NCBI RefSeq assembly: GCF_002776525.5
Contig: NC_045443.1
Span: 44,718,953-44,782,952 of the forward strand
Length of the DNA stretch: 64,000 nt
DNA from: Piliocolobus tephrosceles
Taxonomy: Eukaryota; Chordata; Mammalia; Primates; Cercopithecidae
Reading direction: 5' to 3'
The notes beneath the pieces are model-generated. The model worked only from the letters and a program-made list of their open reading frames with translations, made no database searches and was not told the DNA's origin. Of this stretch, positions 13,402 through 28,400 are shown in pieces. The translations under genes were made by a program, and so were the position numbers. Position 1 is the first letter of the stretch; every line of letters starts with the position of its first letter.

Positions 13402-13487
13402 TCAACCACCATATCTTTTCTTGAGTTCTTCGACAGAATTATCCTTCAATCCTGACTTGTCTATGTGATTAAATAATGCATGTGCAA
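13402..13487 (-). CDS. RPAP3: RPAP3 exon 17, coding part (stop codon; residues 637-664)
   Basis: 86 coding nt after acceptor TTTCAG. It encodes IAHALFNHIDKSGLKDNSVE and ends ELKKRYGG before TGA at 13404-13402. The RYGG ending fits the known C-terminus of the family. Confidence 0.96.
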
Positions 13488-16400
13488 CTGAAAAAGAAAA
13501 AAAAAATCTCCATTTTAATCTCATTTTTTAAAAACCAAGCAAAATGTAAATTAAAAGGAGCAATCTGATATGTCAAAAACATTTTATATTTTAAAGCAAT
13601 AAATAGGTTTATAAATTCTAATTCAGATGTTTAAAAAGCCAATCTGAGAATACAAAATTATATAGCAATCCAACAATGGTTCTTTCCAGAATATTTTGCT
13701 TTAGTAGTATAAAATTTCCCCTGCATTCTCAATATTAATCTTGCAGATTAAACTTAATTCATTCTGTACTACCTTTAAAATGTTCACCCTATCTAACAAG
13801 TGAACTTTTATTTACTTAATATTTTTATTTCAATTAAACTGTTTTTCAAACTTAAATCATTTTATTTTAAAAGAAAACTTTACATCACTACTGCAAACGA
13901 AAAAGAGCAATGACATCGATGAAATCACACTTGATAGGACATTTAAATATTTTTATATTACAAATTAAAACTACTAAATGTTAAGAATAAGATTATGAAT
14001 CGCAAAAAAATCGTATTTACTACCACTAATCGGTCGACACTCAACATTAGGAAAACACTGTTATAGTTCATGCTTCTCAACATTAAAACTGGAGAACTGG
14101 CTAAGTTATTAATGATAATGGCAATAATAAAAGATAACAACAGCTAAGTATTTACTGAATACTCAGTTGCATGCCAGAACCATTCTAAGTGCTTTCCATG
14201 TTTAACTTAGCAGACAGGGGAAACCCCATCAAGACAGTACTATTTGTCAGCCAGTCTGAAGAGCCCACTTGCATTCTCGGACACCTTGAACTTATCACAT
14301 TAGAGTTACAATAAATTCATTCATTCAACACACTAACACTGAGGGGTTATTATGTACTAGCACTGAGGCCCAGAGAACGAGGTAGACAAAGTTTCTGCTG
14401 TCATGGAGCTTTCATTCTATTAGAGAGGGAGATATAATAAACATACACATAAACCACTGTCAGTTAGTAATGTATTATGAAGAGAAATAAAGCAAGGTAA
14501 GAAGAGAGAGGTTGATTGGGGGTTGGTAAAGAAAGATGTCTTTGAAGCGGTGATAGATGAAAACCAAATGAAGAAGCACACAAGTGAAGATATGTAGGAA
14601 GATATCTTAGGTTAAGAGAAGAGCCAAACACAAAGTCCTCGAGGCCAAAATAAGTTTGGCAGTTTGGTAATTTTTTTTTTTTCTTTTGAGACGGAGTTTC
14701 ACTCTTGTTGCCCAGGCTGGAGTGCAATGGTGCAATCTCAGCTCACTGCAACCTGTGCCTCCCAGGTTCAAGCAATTCTCCTGCCTCTGCCTCCCAAGTA
14801 GCTGGGATTACAGGTGTCCACCACCACACCCAGCTAATTTTCTCATTTTTTTTTTTTTTTTGTATTTTTAGTAGAGATGGGGTTGCACCATGTTGGCCAG
14901 GCTGGTCTTGAGCTCCTGACTTCAGGTGATCCGCCTGCCTCAGCCTCCCAAAGTGCTGGGATTACAGGCGTGAGCCACTGTGCCCAGTCGGCAGTTTGGT
15001 ATATTAAAAGCTACATAAAACCACTACAACAGGGCAGAGTGGTTGAAAAAAGAGCGGTAAAAGATGAGGTCAAAACAGTAATAAGAAACAGTAACATTTT
15101 TCAGGGATTTCAAGGAACATTTCTGGTTAACTAAAGCTAAAACCAAAACTTTTGGTTTAAACCCTCACTATTAAATATATATATATTATTTTTATTTAAC
15201 TATTTGAGGCAGAGTCTCACTCTGTTGCCTAGGCTGGAATGCAGTGGCACAATCATGGCTCACTGACGCCTCAACCTTCTGCGCTGAAACGATTCTCACA
15301 CCTCAGCCCCCCAAGTAGCTGGGACTACAGATGCACGCCACCGCAACCAACTGTATTTTTTGTAAAATTCCTGTATTTTTTGTAAAGACAGGGTTTTGCC
15401 ATGTTGGCCAGGCTGGTCTCAAGCGATCCTCCCACTTTAACCTCCCAAAGTGCTGGGATTACAGGCATGAGCCACCATGCCTGGCCTAAAAATATATATA
15501 TCTAAATTACATGTCCACTTCCCTAAGTATAATTTCAAAAGTATCTTTCTTATAGATTTAAAAATCATTCAACATCACTGCTAAAAAGATAAAGAAGAAA
15601 TAAAAGAAGCCCATGTATGTTTAGCACAGGAGGTATTTGAAAATGGTACACTGAGTTTTGCTAATTTTTAAAAATAAAAAAACAGACACACTTGTATATG
15701 AATGATTTTTCTCTTTTTTCCTGAAACGAGTATAGTCCAAAACTCTGAGTAACTGAAGTTTCTGCATAGTGCAATTTTGCTTTAATTAGGATTTCGCAAA
15801 ATGGACTCTTTATGCCAAAGATTGTGATGTGGAAATAAAAGAGAAATAAAATTCTTCAGGTTCATCATCTGCCACTTATTGCTCCCTATTCTACAATCCA
15901 GCCATACCACTTTAAATTCTCTGGACTCAGTTTGTTCTTTCCTGCCTTAGAACCGCCGCACATATCATTATTTCAGTTTAAAACTCTCTTGCCCAGCCTT
16001 TCCTCTGACTCTTGCACTTCTTTGAGAATTCAGCTAAAATCAAACTCAAGGAAATTACCTCTCTCAGAATGGATCAGGCCTTTACTGTACCTCACCTGGT
16101 TACATGGTCCTGTGGCTTTGATCCTTCATATACTCAGTAACAGTAGGAACTCAACCATTATACCATTTACTGAGTTTTCAAGTAGAACTCAGACCATGGA
16201 GTTGGACTGCCTGGGTTCGAATCCTAGGTCTGGCTTCCTAGCTATGCAACCTTAGCAAGTTTCTTAGCCTCTCTAGACCTCAGTCTCCTCCTCCGTAAAA
16301 GGAGAGTGAAAACAGTATCTACACTTCATAATACTGTCAGGACTAACAATACAATTTTAACTGTTGTTATCCAATTTAATTAACTTAAATATAATTTAAT

Positions 16401-19400
16401 ATAATTTAAATATAATTAAATGTAACCTTATACAGAGTAAATAGTCAATAAAAGTCAGCTATTATTTGTTGAATGAATAAAGGAAAGTACAAAAATAAAC
16501 AAACATGTGAAAACTTTCATAGAACTTACTCTTCTTCTCTGTTTCTGACATAAACATCACTGCCATATCAAACCTTTTTAGTTCAGAAAGTCTTTGTAAG
16601 ATTTCAAAGATGAGTGATGGTTTTTCTTTCCTGAAATAATCCAAATATAAAAACAAAAGATCAGTTCAAAGTAGCTCATTTATTAATAATTCTGTTTACT
16701 AACACAAGGCACCTAATTATACATAAATGGCATTATTTTTCCCCTGGATATTACCTATGTTTTAAATGCCCAAATGAAGAGATTTATCAAGTCAACTGAA
16801 GAAATTACAATATTCTTAAATAAGAGCTTAGCATGGAAACTATCATTCTGTTAAAACACTGGTCACTTCCACACCCTACTTTTCTCTACGAAAAAATTAA
16901 GAGTCCTTTTTCCTCCCTTTTAAACTTTTCCCTTTTTATTGTTTGTACTTGTCATTTCCTTGCAACTTCTGTAACAATGAAACTTACAAAAAAGCTAACT
17001 TTGCTATATGCTGCTAATTTGCTATATACATTCAAAAAGAATGAACTCCCCAAATCATTGGAAATAGCATAGCATTATGAGAGTACAGTAAATCCTCACT
17101 TAACATCATCAATAGGTTCGTGAAAACTGCGACTTTATGTGAAATGGCATACTGTATAAACAAACCAACTTTACCATAGGCCAACTGATATAAACAAGAC
17201 TTATGTTCCTATGTCTTAATCATTTAATTAAAGTTGCAGTTTCCAAAAACCTATCAATGACATTAAGTGAGGACTTACTGTATAACTAAAAAAAACTTGA
17301 CTTACTCAATGTAAAAGTCATGCAGAATTTTAATGATCTGGTTGAATACATCTGGATCCAGATTTTTCTGAAACAACTTAGGATACAAAGATGGTTCAAT
17401 TTGCTTGAAAAATAAAAATAAAAAGTTAGACAATTAATTGATGGCAACACTTACAGATCACAAATTACACAACAATTGCTTGGGTAAAAATAGTAAAGAA
17501 TAACTACTTTGGGAGGCCAAGGTGGGAGGATCACCTGAGGCTGGGAGTTCGAGACCAGCCTGACCAACATGACGAAACCCCATCTCTACTAAAAATACAA
17601 AACATTAGCCGGGGGTGGTGGTGCATCCCTGTAATCCCAGCTACTCGGGAGGCTGAGGCAGGAGAATCACTTGAATCCGGGAGGCGGAGGTTGTGGTAAG
17701 GTGAGATTGCACCACTGCACTCCAGCCTAGGCAATAAGAGCAAAACTCCATCCCAAACGAAAAGAAAAGAATAACTACTATGCATTAGCACTTATGAATA
17801 ATAATGGAGTCACATTAAAATGCAATTATGATAGAAGAATGAAAGTTATAGGAACTGCATGATAATCACTCTGTTCCAGTCACAGAAAAGTCTTATGAGC
17901 GGAAGAAATACACATCATCCTAAGACAGACAGAAAACTTTAGAGGCTCTCAAAGAACACTAGAGATTTGAAAAAGTAGAATTACATGGGAAAACGTATGT
18001 GGAAGTAATTTTATATTGCATAATTATAAGGAAATGTTACTCTCATTACACTTGAAAAAGACCATGCTAATCCATTATTTGCTAAATTTCATAGGATTTG
18101 ATTCTTTTTCTTAGAGCAAATATTATAAGAATGATTGCCTACATATTGCAAGTACTGCTTGGCATACAGAAGACACTCAATGCATTTTAGGATTTTTATG
18201 AAGAATTAAGCTTAAGCTAATCTATATGAAATTAGATTAAGTTATTTGAGACAATGGAATTTGACACAGAAACTATTGAAAAAGGAGAACACCCAGGTTC
18301 CCTGGTTGTAAATATTTTTAAATGGTCTGACCAGGGTGATGTATTCTACAATAATATCTTACAAAAAGCAAATATGGCACCATTATTATAAAGTGACAAA
18401 AGAAGTTCTCTGACCTTTTACTTACAACAGAAGTACTAGCTTCCTCTCTCTTACCTTTAAATACTGAAACAACATATGTGGAGAACTTTTCAATTGTCTA
18501 AAATCAGATTCGAGCTGGAACGAGTTTGCAGGAATTGGAGGAAGAACAGCTGTGGCAAACTGAGCAGGTTTTTGTCCTATCTCTCTAGTCAATTTCTCGC
18601 TGTAAGACTGACATACATCCTGTTTCAAACTGGCTTGAGGTCTGAAATATTTCAGAGGTATCAAACAGAAAAGAACCATAAATAATCAGCTCAATCAAGG
18701 AGACATCAATAAAAATTTTTAAATTTTTGATATTATATAATCTATTTGTATTATACAAGCATTCAAAATTATTTCAGTTAATAATATATAAACATAATTT
18801 GGCAAAACAGATTAAGCTCCTGCAAATTTTCATATGCTGGCTATGTAATGACTATTCTACTCTGCTGGGCAGCTAGCCCATCCACCTTTTGAGTATACCA
18901 TTTCTATATATCTCAGTTACCGTGTCACATACACTAATGATTTAGCCTTTCAAAGATCTAAATGATCATTTTCAAGATACTCCAAAAAGGAAGAAATGCA
19001 TCTTCCAAAAAAAAAAAAAAAACTGCCTATTTAGTATTGTCCCATGATCTATACTATCACTTTAAATAAAAGTACTATTGAAGTTCAAAGTTTACAAGAA
19101 AAAAACAACTTTTAGCAGGTTTGTTGAGTAGCAATGTAAAACTATGAGTAAGGTTTCCAATACCTCAAAATGAACCTAATTAGTCTGTATCTTCTATATT
19201 CTCATTAAGAAAAAACACATAATATTTTTTAAATGCCAAATAAAAGTTAAAGTCCACAACAGTCTTAAATACTAATGGATGAAATAATGGCAATACATAA
19301 ATTTTACATTTTTATGAAGCTTCCTTTAAAAAAATTAAAATTTTGCTGAACTAAATAAAAAAACTGAAATCCTAGAAATGAAAAATTTTAAACAAAATCA

Positions 19401-22400
19401 ATTTTCAAGATACCTTCTTACCATCTCTAAATTTCACACTACGGTTAAAAAAAAAAAAAGATAGTAATCATTCCTTAAGCAAAATCACCCTTACAATAAG
19501 TACAAATAAAAAAGAAAAAGCCAGAACCTTAAGTTAGGAAGTTCAAAAAATCAGCATGATGAGTACAAATCAGAAGTCTCAGTAATACCAATTCTCCAGT
19601 GGAATTATCCCATTCTAGATGATCATCAAATAACAGTATTTCTACTCACTGCAGGGATGAAGTATCACTGATTTCTTCTATTTTCAATACTTTTGCTCTT
19701 GGAGTATCACTTGTGGGAAAAAGGTCATCTTGGCTTGAATTCTTCTTACTTGTGGTGCCTGTGGCTGCTATTACATTTCCTAGATTAATAGGATTATTCT
19801 CTGGAGCAGCAGCAGTAGTGCTATCTGGCACATCAATAGTCTGTATCAAATTACCAGTTTCTTCAATAATAACCTTCTTGAGTGGTTTCTAAAACAATTA
19901 AAATCAATTCCTTAAATCAAAATATTAAAGGTTTCCTATTTTAGGGTCACAAGTTAAAAGGCGACAATGTTCTTACAGCTAAAATCCCAGTGATTAGTAA
20001 ATTCAGTTTGGTGGCTAGATAGACATAGGAGTCTGAGAATACAAAAATACAAAGCTATATACAAAGCACTTATCCCAGGTAGGTCTAAACGAGGGAGAGA
20101 CATGTATATGTAAATATATAAGGCCATGGGCATGTTTAAGAGATGAAAGCACAAAATGCTAAGAGAACACAGGAGGGAAGATAAACACTGGCATAAGGGA
20201 AGCCTTCACAGAAAAAATACACAGGAATGGCAAAGCTGAAGGGTGCAGCACGGTCAGTGGAAAGGTGAGAGGTCCAGTGGGGCTGGTGCAAGGCAAGAAA
20301 TGGTGGAGACGAAGCCTGAAAGGCTGCTTGAAGACAGCTTATGAAAGGACTTGGATGCCATGGAAGGAGTTTGGACTCTATTCTAGGGGCAATACAGCAA
20401 AGAAATTACCAAACCAACAGTAGTATTGTGGACTAACTGAAGGCAAGTGGAATAAGGGCAGACAATAACCAGCATTATGTATGGGACAGACTATTATTAA
20501 AACCTAAACAAATGTATTTACTAGATTAATAGGATTATATATATAGTAGCTGGATAAAACCACCCCAGGATTAAAAATCTGTCAAGTAATATTCACAAAG
20601 GTGGTAAAAGTAAACCCTTTTTTCCAATTTAATAAAGTAAATGGCTTTCACTGTTTATCTCGATCACCACACGTGTCATTTTCAACTTACATTGATATTT
20701 AATAATATATTTATATCTAATAAAATATAACAATATTCTTCACTATATCATCATACCAGACACACAGAAATACACTGAGGAGCTATTGTTCCACCAAGGG
20801 TATTGAAAAATGAAACAAGTTAAGAAAAGCTTCTTCTAAAATTTGCAAATATTGATTAACAGTTGGCGCTATATACTTTTATGTATGTTTGAAATTTGTT
20901 TTATCTTTAGAAAAGAGAAAAAAACTTTCCTCAATATACTCGAAGTATACATTCCAACAACACAGTTGAATTATAAATTGCAAAGTTATAAATATAAGAA
21001 CTTCTGCTTCTGCAATAGATATCAAACTCAATATTAAAACCAGAAATTCCATTAACGCAGCTGAGATATGACCCAATGGTAATAAATGAGTGTTACTAAA
21101 TGAAGGTACAAAAATGAAAAAGCTGTAAGAAAATTTGTAACAGAATCCTTCAAGCAGTTCTATTTTAAAGAATAACATTAAGTTATGGCCTATGCTTTGC
21201 TAAGAACTATATCAGCAACAGTTTTCATCAAGATACTGATCAAGAATGGATATGTCTATTAAACCTTTTCCTTGACAACAGATATATAAATAATGATTTG
21301 AATTTATGAATTTCCTAATCATTGGTCTCTGCTAAGTGTAGACCCGGGGTACTGAGAGCTGCTGAGGGTCACTGATGACAGCGGCAAGGACTGTGGGGAA
21401 GAACAGTATGCTAGTAACAGGAGTAAACCATGAAAGAAACCACTATAGAAAGAAAGAACTTAAGAAAATATGAAAGGTTCAATTCATTCCTTTCTTAAAT
21501 CATGACTCAGAAGCGTTAACATTTTATTTAGTTGTATACTGTGATCATTTAAAAAAAGAGAAAGAGAGAAAAGAACAAAGGAATAAAGAGAAAAAGGAAC
21601 CAAATAGGTAAAGTTTTGACATCAGGAAACAGAAAAATGAAAAAAAAAAAAAAAAAAAGGAAATAAAGCAAAATAAGATATTTTAGCAGAGACTAAAGGA
21701 TCAGGAAAACTTTCACTTGATACCATTCTCAGGGGAAACCCCAGGCCCAAGTTCACCTACGTCTCTGCTCTCCTACACTCGGTCTAGAGGTTTGCTAAAA
21801 ATACTTCCAAGCTGCCAGCCCTTCAAGCACCGACTACCCTGGCCTAGCCTTTAATTTCAATAATACTGAGACTCACTCTCTCTCTACTTTCTGTAGTCTT
21901 CCTTTCTTTCCTGACCACTTTCCCCAGTGACCAGGTGGTGTCACAAATATGTGACTAAAAAGGAAATTAAAATTTGTTTCACCTGAAATTGCCTCAACAT
22001 TTATGTACATTATTTCCTTCGATATAATCTGGGAGTTATTCTCAATTTAAGGAGAAAAAGTAAGGATAACACAGGGATTAACTAACTTGCTCAAGATTGC
22101 AAAGTTTTATCAAGTGGGGCTCAAATCCAGTCTCAAAGGCTAATGCATAGGATAGAGGATACCAAACTGCTATCCTCTACTTTTTAAAAATAATGCCCAC
22201 TTTTTTTTATCATGAAGATCCAGTATAAAAATAAACAGCAATTTTTTCCCTCCCCACTAGGATACTAACTTTGTTGATTTTGGATCATTTACACAATGGT
22301 TTACCCCAAGATTTCTCATTTCCTAGAGGTGTTTTGTTTTGTCATATTGCCATAAGAGATTTAAATTCACATTGTATTTTCACAACTATTAACATAAATT

Positions 22401-25400
22401 CATTTTTAACAAGAAGGTGAACCCAACAAATTTGTAAAAGCTATTTATGGTATGCTAGTCGCAGGACATTACACATATCACGTGGCAATGTTTTTATAAT
22501 TATGGACAGTGATGTCTAACAAAGGCCTTCTGTAAACTTGTGAATTAATTTTTGTAAGGAAGTCTTACAAAGATGTAAAAGTTTAAACTACATTTAATAT
22601 TTAATCACTTTTATTGAAAAGAACAGTAGATAAATATATAAAAATGACCATAATGTGTGAAAACAACTAGATTTATGCCTGGCATACACAACACACACAA
22701 CCAGTATTACCAAAAATACAGCTGTAATAGGCCAGGCACGGTGGCTCATGCCTACAATCCTAGCACTTTGGGAGGCCAAGGAGGGCAGATCACTTGACGT
22801 CAGGAGTTTGAGACCAGTCTGGCCAACATGGTGAAACCCCATCTCTACTAAAATTACAAAAATTAGCCAGGCATGGTGGCAGGCACCTGTAATCCCAGCT
22901 GCAAGGGAGGCTGAGGCAAGAGAACTGCTTGAACCCGGGAGTCACAAGTTGCAGTGAGCTAAGATCGTGCCACTGCACTCCAGCCTGGGGGACAAGAGTA
23001 AAACGCCATCTCAAAAAAAAAGAAAAAAGAATACAGTCATATTAAATGCATTGGAAAAGTATTAAACTAAGAAATCTATTTGCTACTAACTACTAACTAG
23101 TACAAACGTAACAAAATAAACTTTCTTTCCTTTTCTGCCTTTACAAAAAGCGGATAAAAATACCTCCTCTGACTTCCTTATGAAATTCTTATTTCTAATA
23201 AAGAAAACTAACTATTATGCAAAGGATCATCTATGCATAACAGTTTAAGAGGGCAAGAAGAGGATCTTGATCAGTCAGGGGTACATAGAGAGGTTTTTTG
23301 AGGGTGATATCTTTTAGTTTTCTGACTTGGTGGTTTCATGGGTATTCACTTTGTAATTATTCTCTAAATCATACCTTGTCTTGTGTACTTTACTGTACAT
23401 TTCATAATTTACTTGCTGCAAGGGTGTTTATCCCAACTTCAGAAAAGAATAGTAATAAAAATACAAAGACATTTAAATTCTATAAAATGCAAAACTGCTT
23501 GAAATTCCTTTAATATAAGAGAAATAGGTAGAAATATTAAAATTTACAGTGTTAAATTAAAATAGTCACTAAAAAAGTTACCCCAAAACTCTAAACACTG
23601 CTAAATTTCCCTCATATGTCAGTAATCCTAGGAGGTATTTCTTAAAGATTCTTAAAAAAAAAAAAAAAAAAAGTCCCCAGGAAGACATTTCAACATTTCC
23701 TTTAAGAGTTAGGGGACGTTCCAAGATGGCCAAATAGGAACAGCTCCAGTCTGCAGCTCCCAGCATGATCAGCGCAGAAGACAGGTGATTTCTGCATTTG
23801 CAACTGAGGTCACAAACATCAAAGACCAAAGGTAGATTAAACCACAAAGAAGGGGAGAAACCAGAGCAGAAAAGCTGAAAATTCTAAAAATTAGAGCACC
23901 TCTTCTCCAAAGGATCGCAGCTCCTCACCAGTTGGACAGAGAGTGACTTTGACGAGCTGACAGAAGTAGGCTTCAGAAAGTCAGTAATAACAAACTTCTC
24001 TGAGCTAAAGGAGGATGTTCGAACTCATCACAAGGAAGCTAAAAACCTTGAAAAGAGATTAGATGAATGACTAACTAGAATAAACAGCATAGAGAAGACC
24101 TTAAATTACCTGATGGAGCCAAAAACCATGGCACAAGAATGCCATGACGTATACATAAGTTTTAATAGCCGATTCGATAAAGTGGAAGAAAGGGTATCAC
24201 TGATTGAAGAGCAAATTAATGAAATAAAGAAGAAGACAAGGTTAGAGAAAAAAGGGTAAAAGAAACAAACAAAGCCTCCAAGAAATATGGGACTATGTGA
24301 AAAGACCAAATCTACATTTGATTGGTGTACCTAAAAGTGATGGGGAGAATGGAATCAAGTTGGAAAACACACTTCAGGATACTATCCAGGAGAACTTCCC
24401 CAATCTAGCAAGGCAGGCCAACATTCAAATTCAGGAAATACAGAGAACGCCACAAAGATATTCCTCGAGAAGAACAACCCCAAGACACATAATTGTCAGA
24501 TTCACCAAGGTTCAAATGAAGGAAAAAGTGTTAAGGGCACCAGAGAGAAAGGCAGAATTACCCACAAAGGGAAGCCCATCAGATTAACAGCAGATCTCTC
24601 AGCACAAACCCTACAAGCCAGAAGAGAGTGGGGGCCAATGTTCAACATTCTTAAAGAAAAGAATTTTCCACCCAGAATTTCATATCCAGCCAAACTAAGC
24701 TTCATAAGTGAAGGAGAAATAAAATCCTTTACAGACAAGGAAATGCTGAGAGATTTTGTCACCACCAGGCTTGCCTTACAAGAGTTCTGAAGGAAGCACT
24801 AAATATGGAAAGAAACAACCAGTACCTGCCACTGCAAAAACATGCCAAACTGTAAAGACCATAGATGCTAGGAAGAAACTGCATCAATTAACGGACAAAA
24901 TAACCAGCAAACATCATAATGACAGGATCAAATTCACACTTAACAATATTAACCTTAAATGTAAACGGGCTAGATGCCCCAATTAAAAGACACAGACTGG
25001 CAAATTGGATAAAGAGTTAAGACCCATCAGTGTGCTGCATTCAGGAGACCCATCTCACATGCAAAGACGCACATAGGCTCAAAACAAAGGGATGGAGGAA
25101 GATCTACCAAGCAAATGAAAAGCAAAAAAAAAAAAACAGGGGTTGCAATCCTAGTCTCTGATAAAACAGACATTAAACCAACAAAGATCAAAAGAGACAA
25201 AAAAAGGCCATTACATAATGGTAAAGGGATCAATTCAAAAATAAGAGCTAACTATCCTAAATATATGCACCCAATACAGGAGCACCCAGATTCATAAAGC
25301 AAGTCCTTAGAGACCTACAAAGAGACTTAGACTCCCACACAATAATAATGGGAGAATTTAACACCCCACTGTCAATATTGGACAGATCAACAAGACAGAA

Positions 25401-28400
25401 AGTTAACAAGGATATCCAGGAATTGAACTCAAGCTTTGCAACAAGCAGACCTAACAGACATCTACAGAACTCTCCACCCCAAATCAACAGAATACACATC
25501 ATTCTCAGCACCACATCGCACTTATTCCAAAATTGACCACATAATTGGAAGTAAAGCACTCCTCAGCAAACGTAAAAGAACATAAATCACAACAAACTGC
25601 CTCTCAGACCACAGTGCAATCAAATTAGAACTCAGGATTAAGAAACTCACTCAAAACCACAAAACTACATGAAAACTGAACAACCTGCTCCCCGAATGAC
25701 TACTGGGTAAATAACAAAATGAAGGCATAAATAAAGATGTTCTTTGAAACCAATGAGAACAAAGACACAACGTACCAGCATCTTTGGGATACATTTAAAA
25801 CAGTGTGTAGAGGGAAATTTATAACACTAAATGCCCACAAGAGAAAGCAGGAAAAGATCTAAAATCGACACCCTAATATCACAATTAAAAGAACTAGACA
25901 AGCAAGAGCAAACAAATTCAAAAGCTAGCAGAAGGCAAGAAATAACTAACATCAGAGCAGAACTGAAAGAGACAGAAACAAAAAACCCTTCAAAAAAATC
26001 AATGAATCCAGGAGCTGGTTTTTTGAAAAGATCATCAAAATTGATAGACTGCTAGCAAGACTAATAAAGAAGAAAAGAGAGAAGAATCAAATAGACGAAA
26101 TAAAAAATGATAAAGGGGATATCACCACCGATGTCACAGAAATACAAACTACCATCAGAGAATACTATAAACACCTCTATGTAAATAAACCAAAAAATCT
26201 AGAAGAAATGGATAAATTCCTGGACACATACATCCTCCCAAGACTAAACCAGGAAGAATTTTAATGGCTGAGTAGACCAGTAATAGGCTCTGGAATTGAG
26301 GTGATAATTAATAGCCTACCAACCATAAAAAGTCCAGGACCAGACGGATTCACAGCCGAATTCTAACAGAGGTACAAAGAGGAGCTGGTACCATTCCTCC
26401 TGAAACTATTCCAATCAACAGAAAAAGAGAGAATCCTCCCTAACTCACTTCATGAGGCCAGCATCATCCCGATACCAAAGCCTGGCAGAGACACAACAAA
26501 AAAAGAGAATTTTAGACTAATATCCCTGATGAACATCGATGCAAAAATCCTCAATAAAATACTGGTAAACCCAATCCAGCAGCACATCAAAAACTTATCG
26601 ACCACAATCAAGTTGGCTTCATCCCTGGGATGCAAGGCTGGTTCAACATATGCAAATCAATAAACGTAATCCATCACATAAACAGAATCAACGACAAAAA
26701 CCACATGATTATCTCAAAAGATGTAGAAAAAGCCTTTGACAAAATTCAATAGCCCTTTATGCTAAAAACACTCAATAAACTAATGGAATATATCTCAAAA
26801 TAATAAGAGCTATTTATGATAAACCCACAGCCAATATCATACTGAATGGGCAAAAACTGGAAGCACTGCCTTTGAAAACCAGCACAAGACAAGGATGCCC
26901 TCTCTCACCACTCCTATTCAACACAGTGTTGGAAGTTCTGGACAGGGCAATTGGGCAGGAGAAAGAAAGAAAGGGTATTCAATTAGGAAATGAGGAAGTC
27001 AAATTGTCTCTGTTTGCAGATGACAGGATTATATACTTAGAAAACCCCATCATCTCAGCCCAAAATCTCCTTAAGCTGATAGGCAACTTCAGCAAAGTCT
27101 CAGGATAGAAAATCAATGTGCAAAAATCACAAGCATTCCTATACACCAATAACAGACAAGCAGAGAGCCAAATCATGAGTGAACTCCCATTTACAATTGC
27201 TACAAAGAGAATAAAATACCTAGGAATCCAACTTACAAGGGATGTGAAGGACCTCTTCAAGGAGAACTACAAACCACTGCTCAACGAAATAAAAGAGGAC
27301 ACAAACAAATGGAAGAATATTCTATGCTCATAGATAGGAAGAATCAATATCGTGAAAATGGCCATACTGCCCAAAGTGATTTATAGATTCAATGCCATCC
27401 TCATCAAGCTACCAATGACTTTCTTCACAGAATTGGAAAAAAACTAAAGTTCATATGGAACCAAAAAAGAGCCCGCATTGCCAAGACAATCCTAAGCAAA
27501 AAGAACAGAGCTGGAGGCATCAAGCTACCTGACTTCAAACTGCACTAAAAGGTTACAGTAGCCAAAACACCATGGTACTGGTACCAAAACAGAGATATAG
27601 ACCAATGGAACAGAACAGAGGCCTCAGAAATAACACCACACATCTACAACCATCTAATCTTTGACAAACCTGACAAAAACAAGAAATGGGGAAAGGATTC
27701 CCTATTTAATAAATGGTGCTGGGAAAACTGGCTAGCCGTATGTAGAAAGCTGAAACTGGATCCCTTCCTTACGCCTTATACAAAAATTAATTCAAGATGG
27801 ATTAAAGACTTAAATGTTAGACCTAAAACCATAAAAACCCTAGAACAAAAAGGAGGCAATACCAAGGACATAGGCATGGGCAAGGACTTTATGACTAAAA
27901 CACCAAAAGCAATGGCTACAAAAGCCAAAATGGACAAATGGGATCTAATTAAACGAAAGAGCTTCTGCACAGCAAAAGAAACTACCATCAGAGTGAACAG
28001 GCAAGCTACAGAATGGGAGAAAATTTTTGTAATCTACTCATCTGACAAAGGGCTCATATCCAGAATCTACAAAGAACTCAAACAAATTTACAAGAAAAAA
28101 ACAACCCCATGGGAAAATGGGCAAAGGATATGAACAGACACTTCTCAAAAGAAGACATCTATGCAGTCAACAGACAAAAAAATGCTCATCATCACTGGTC
28201 ATCAGAGAAATGCAAATCAAAACCACAATGATACCATCTCACACCAGTTAGAATGGCAATCATTAAAAAGTCAGGAAACAACGATGCTGGAGACAATGTG
28301 GAGAAATAGGAACGGCTTTTATACTGTTGGTGGGAGTGTAAATTGGTTCAACCATTGTGGAAGACAGTGTGGTGATTCCTCAAGGATCTAGAACTAGAAT

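Larger units (their letters stand above)
13488..16529 (-). other. RPAP3: RPAP3 intron 16
   Basis: Contains a reverse Alu (14670-14989), an older reverse Alu (15190-15485), an ancient repeat (14290-14640), L2-like 15935-16180 and MIR 16180-16320. Confidence 0.9.

Noticed and set aside
16200..16260. tRNA-like sequence (ctgggttcgaatcctagg)
   Set aside because: It is the tRNA-derived head of a MIR SINE with MIR sequence continuing after it; no cloverleaf-complete tRNA gene.
24297..28391. Possible active L1 coding capacity
   Set aside because: ORF1 start is lost and ORF2 is interrupted many times; only short frames remain.
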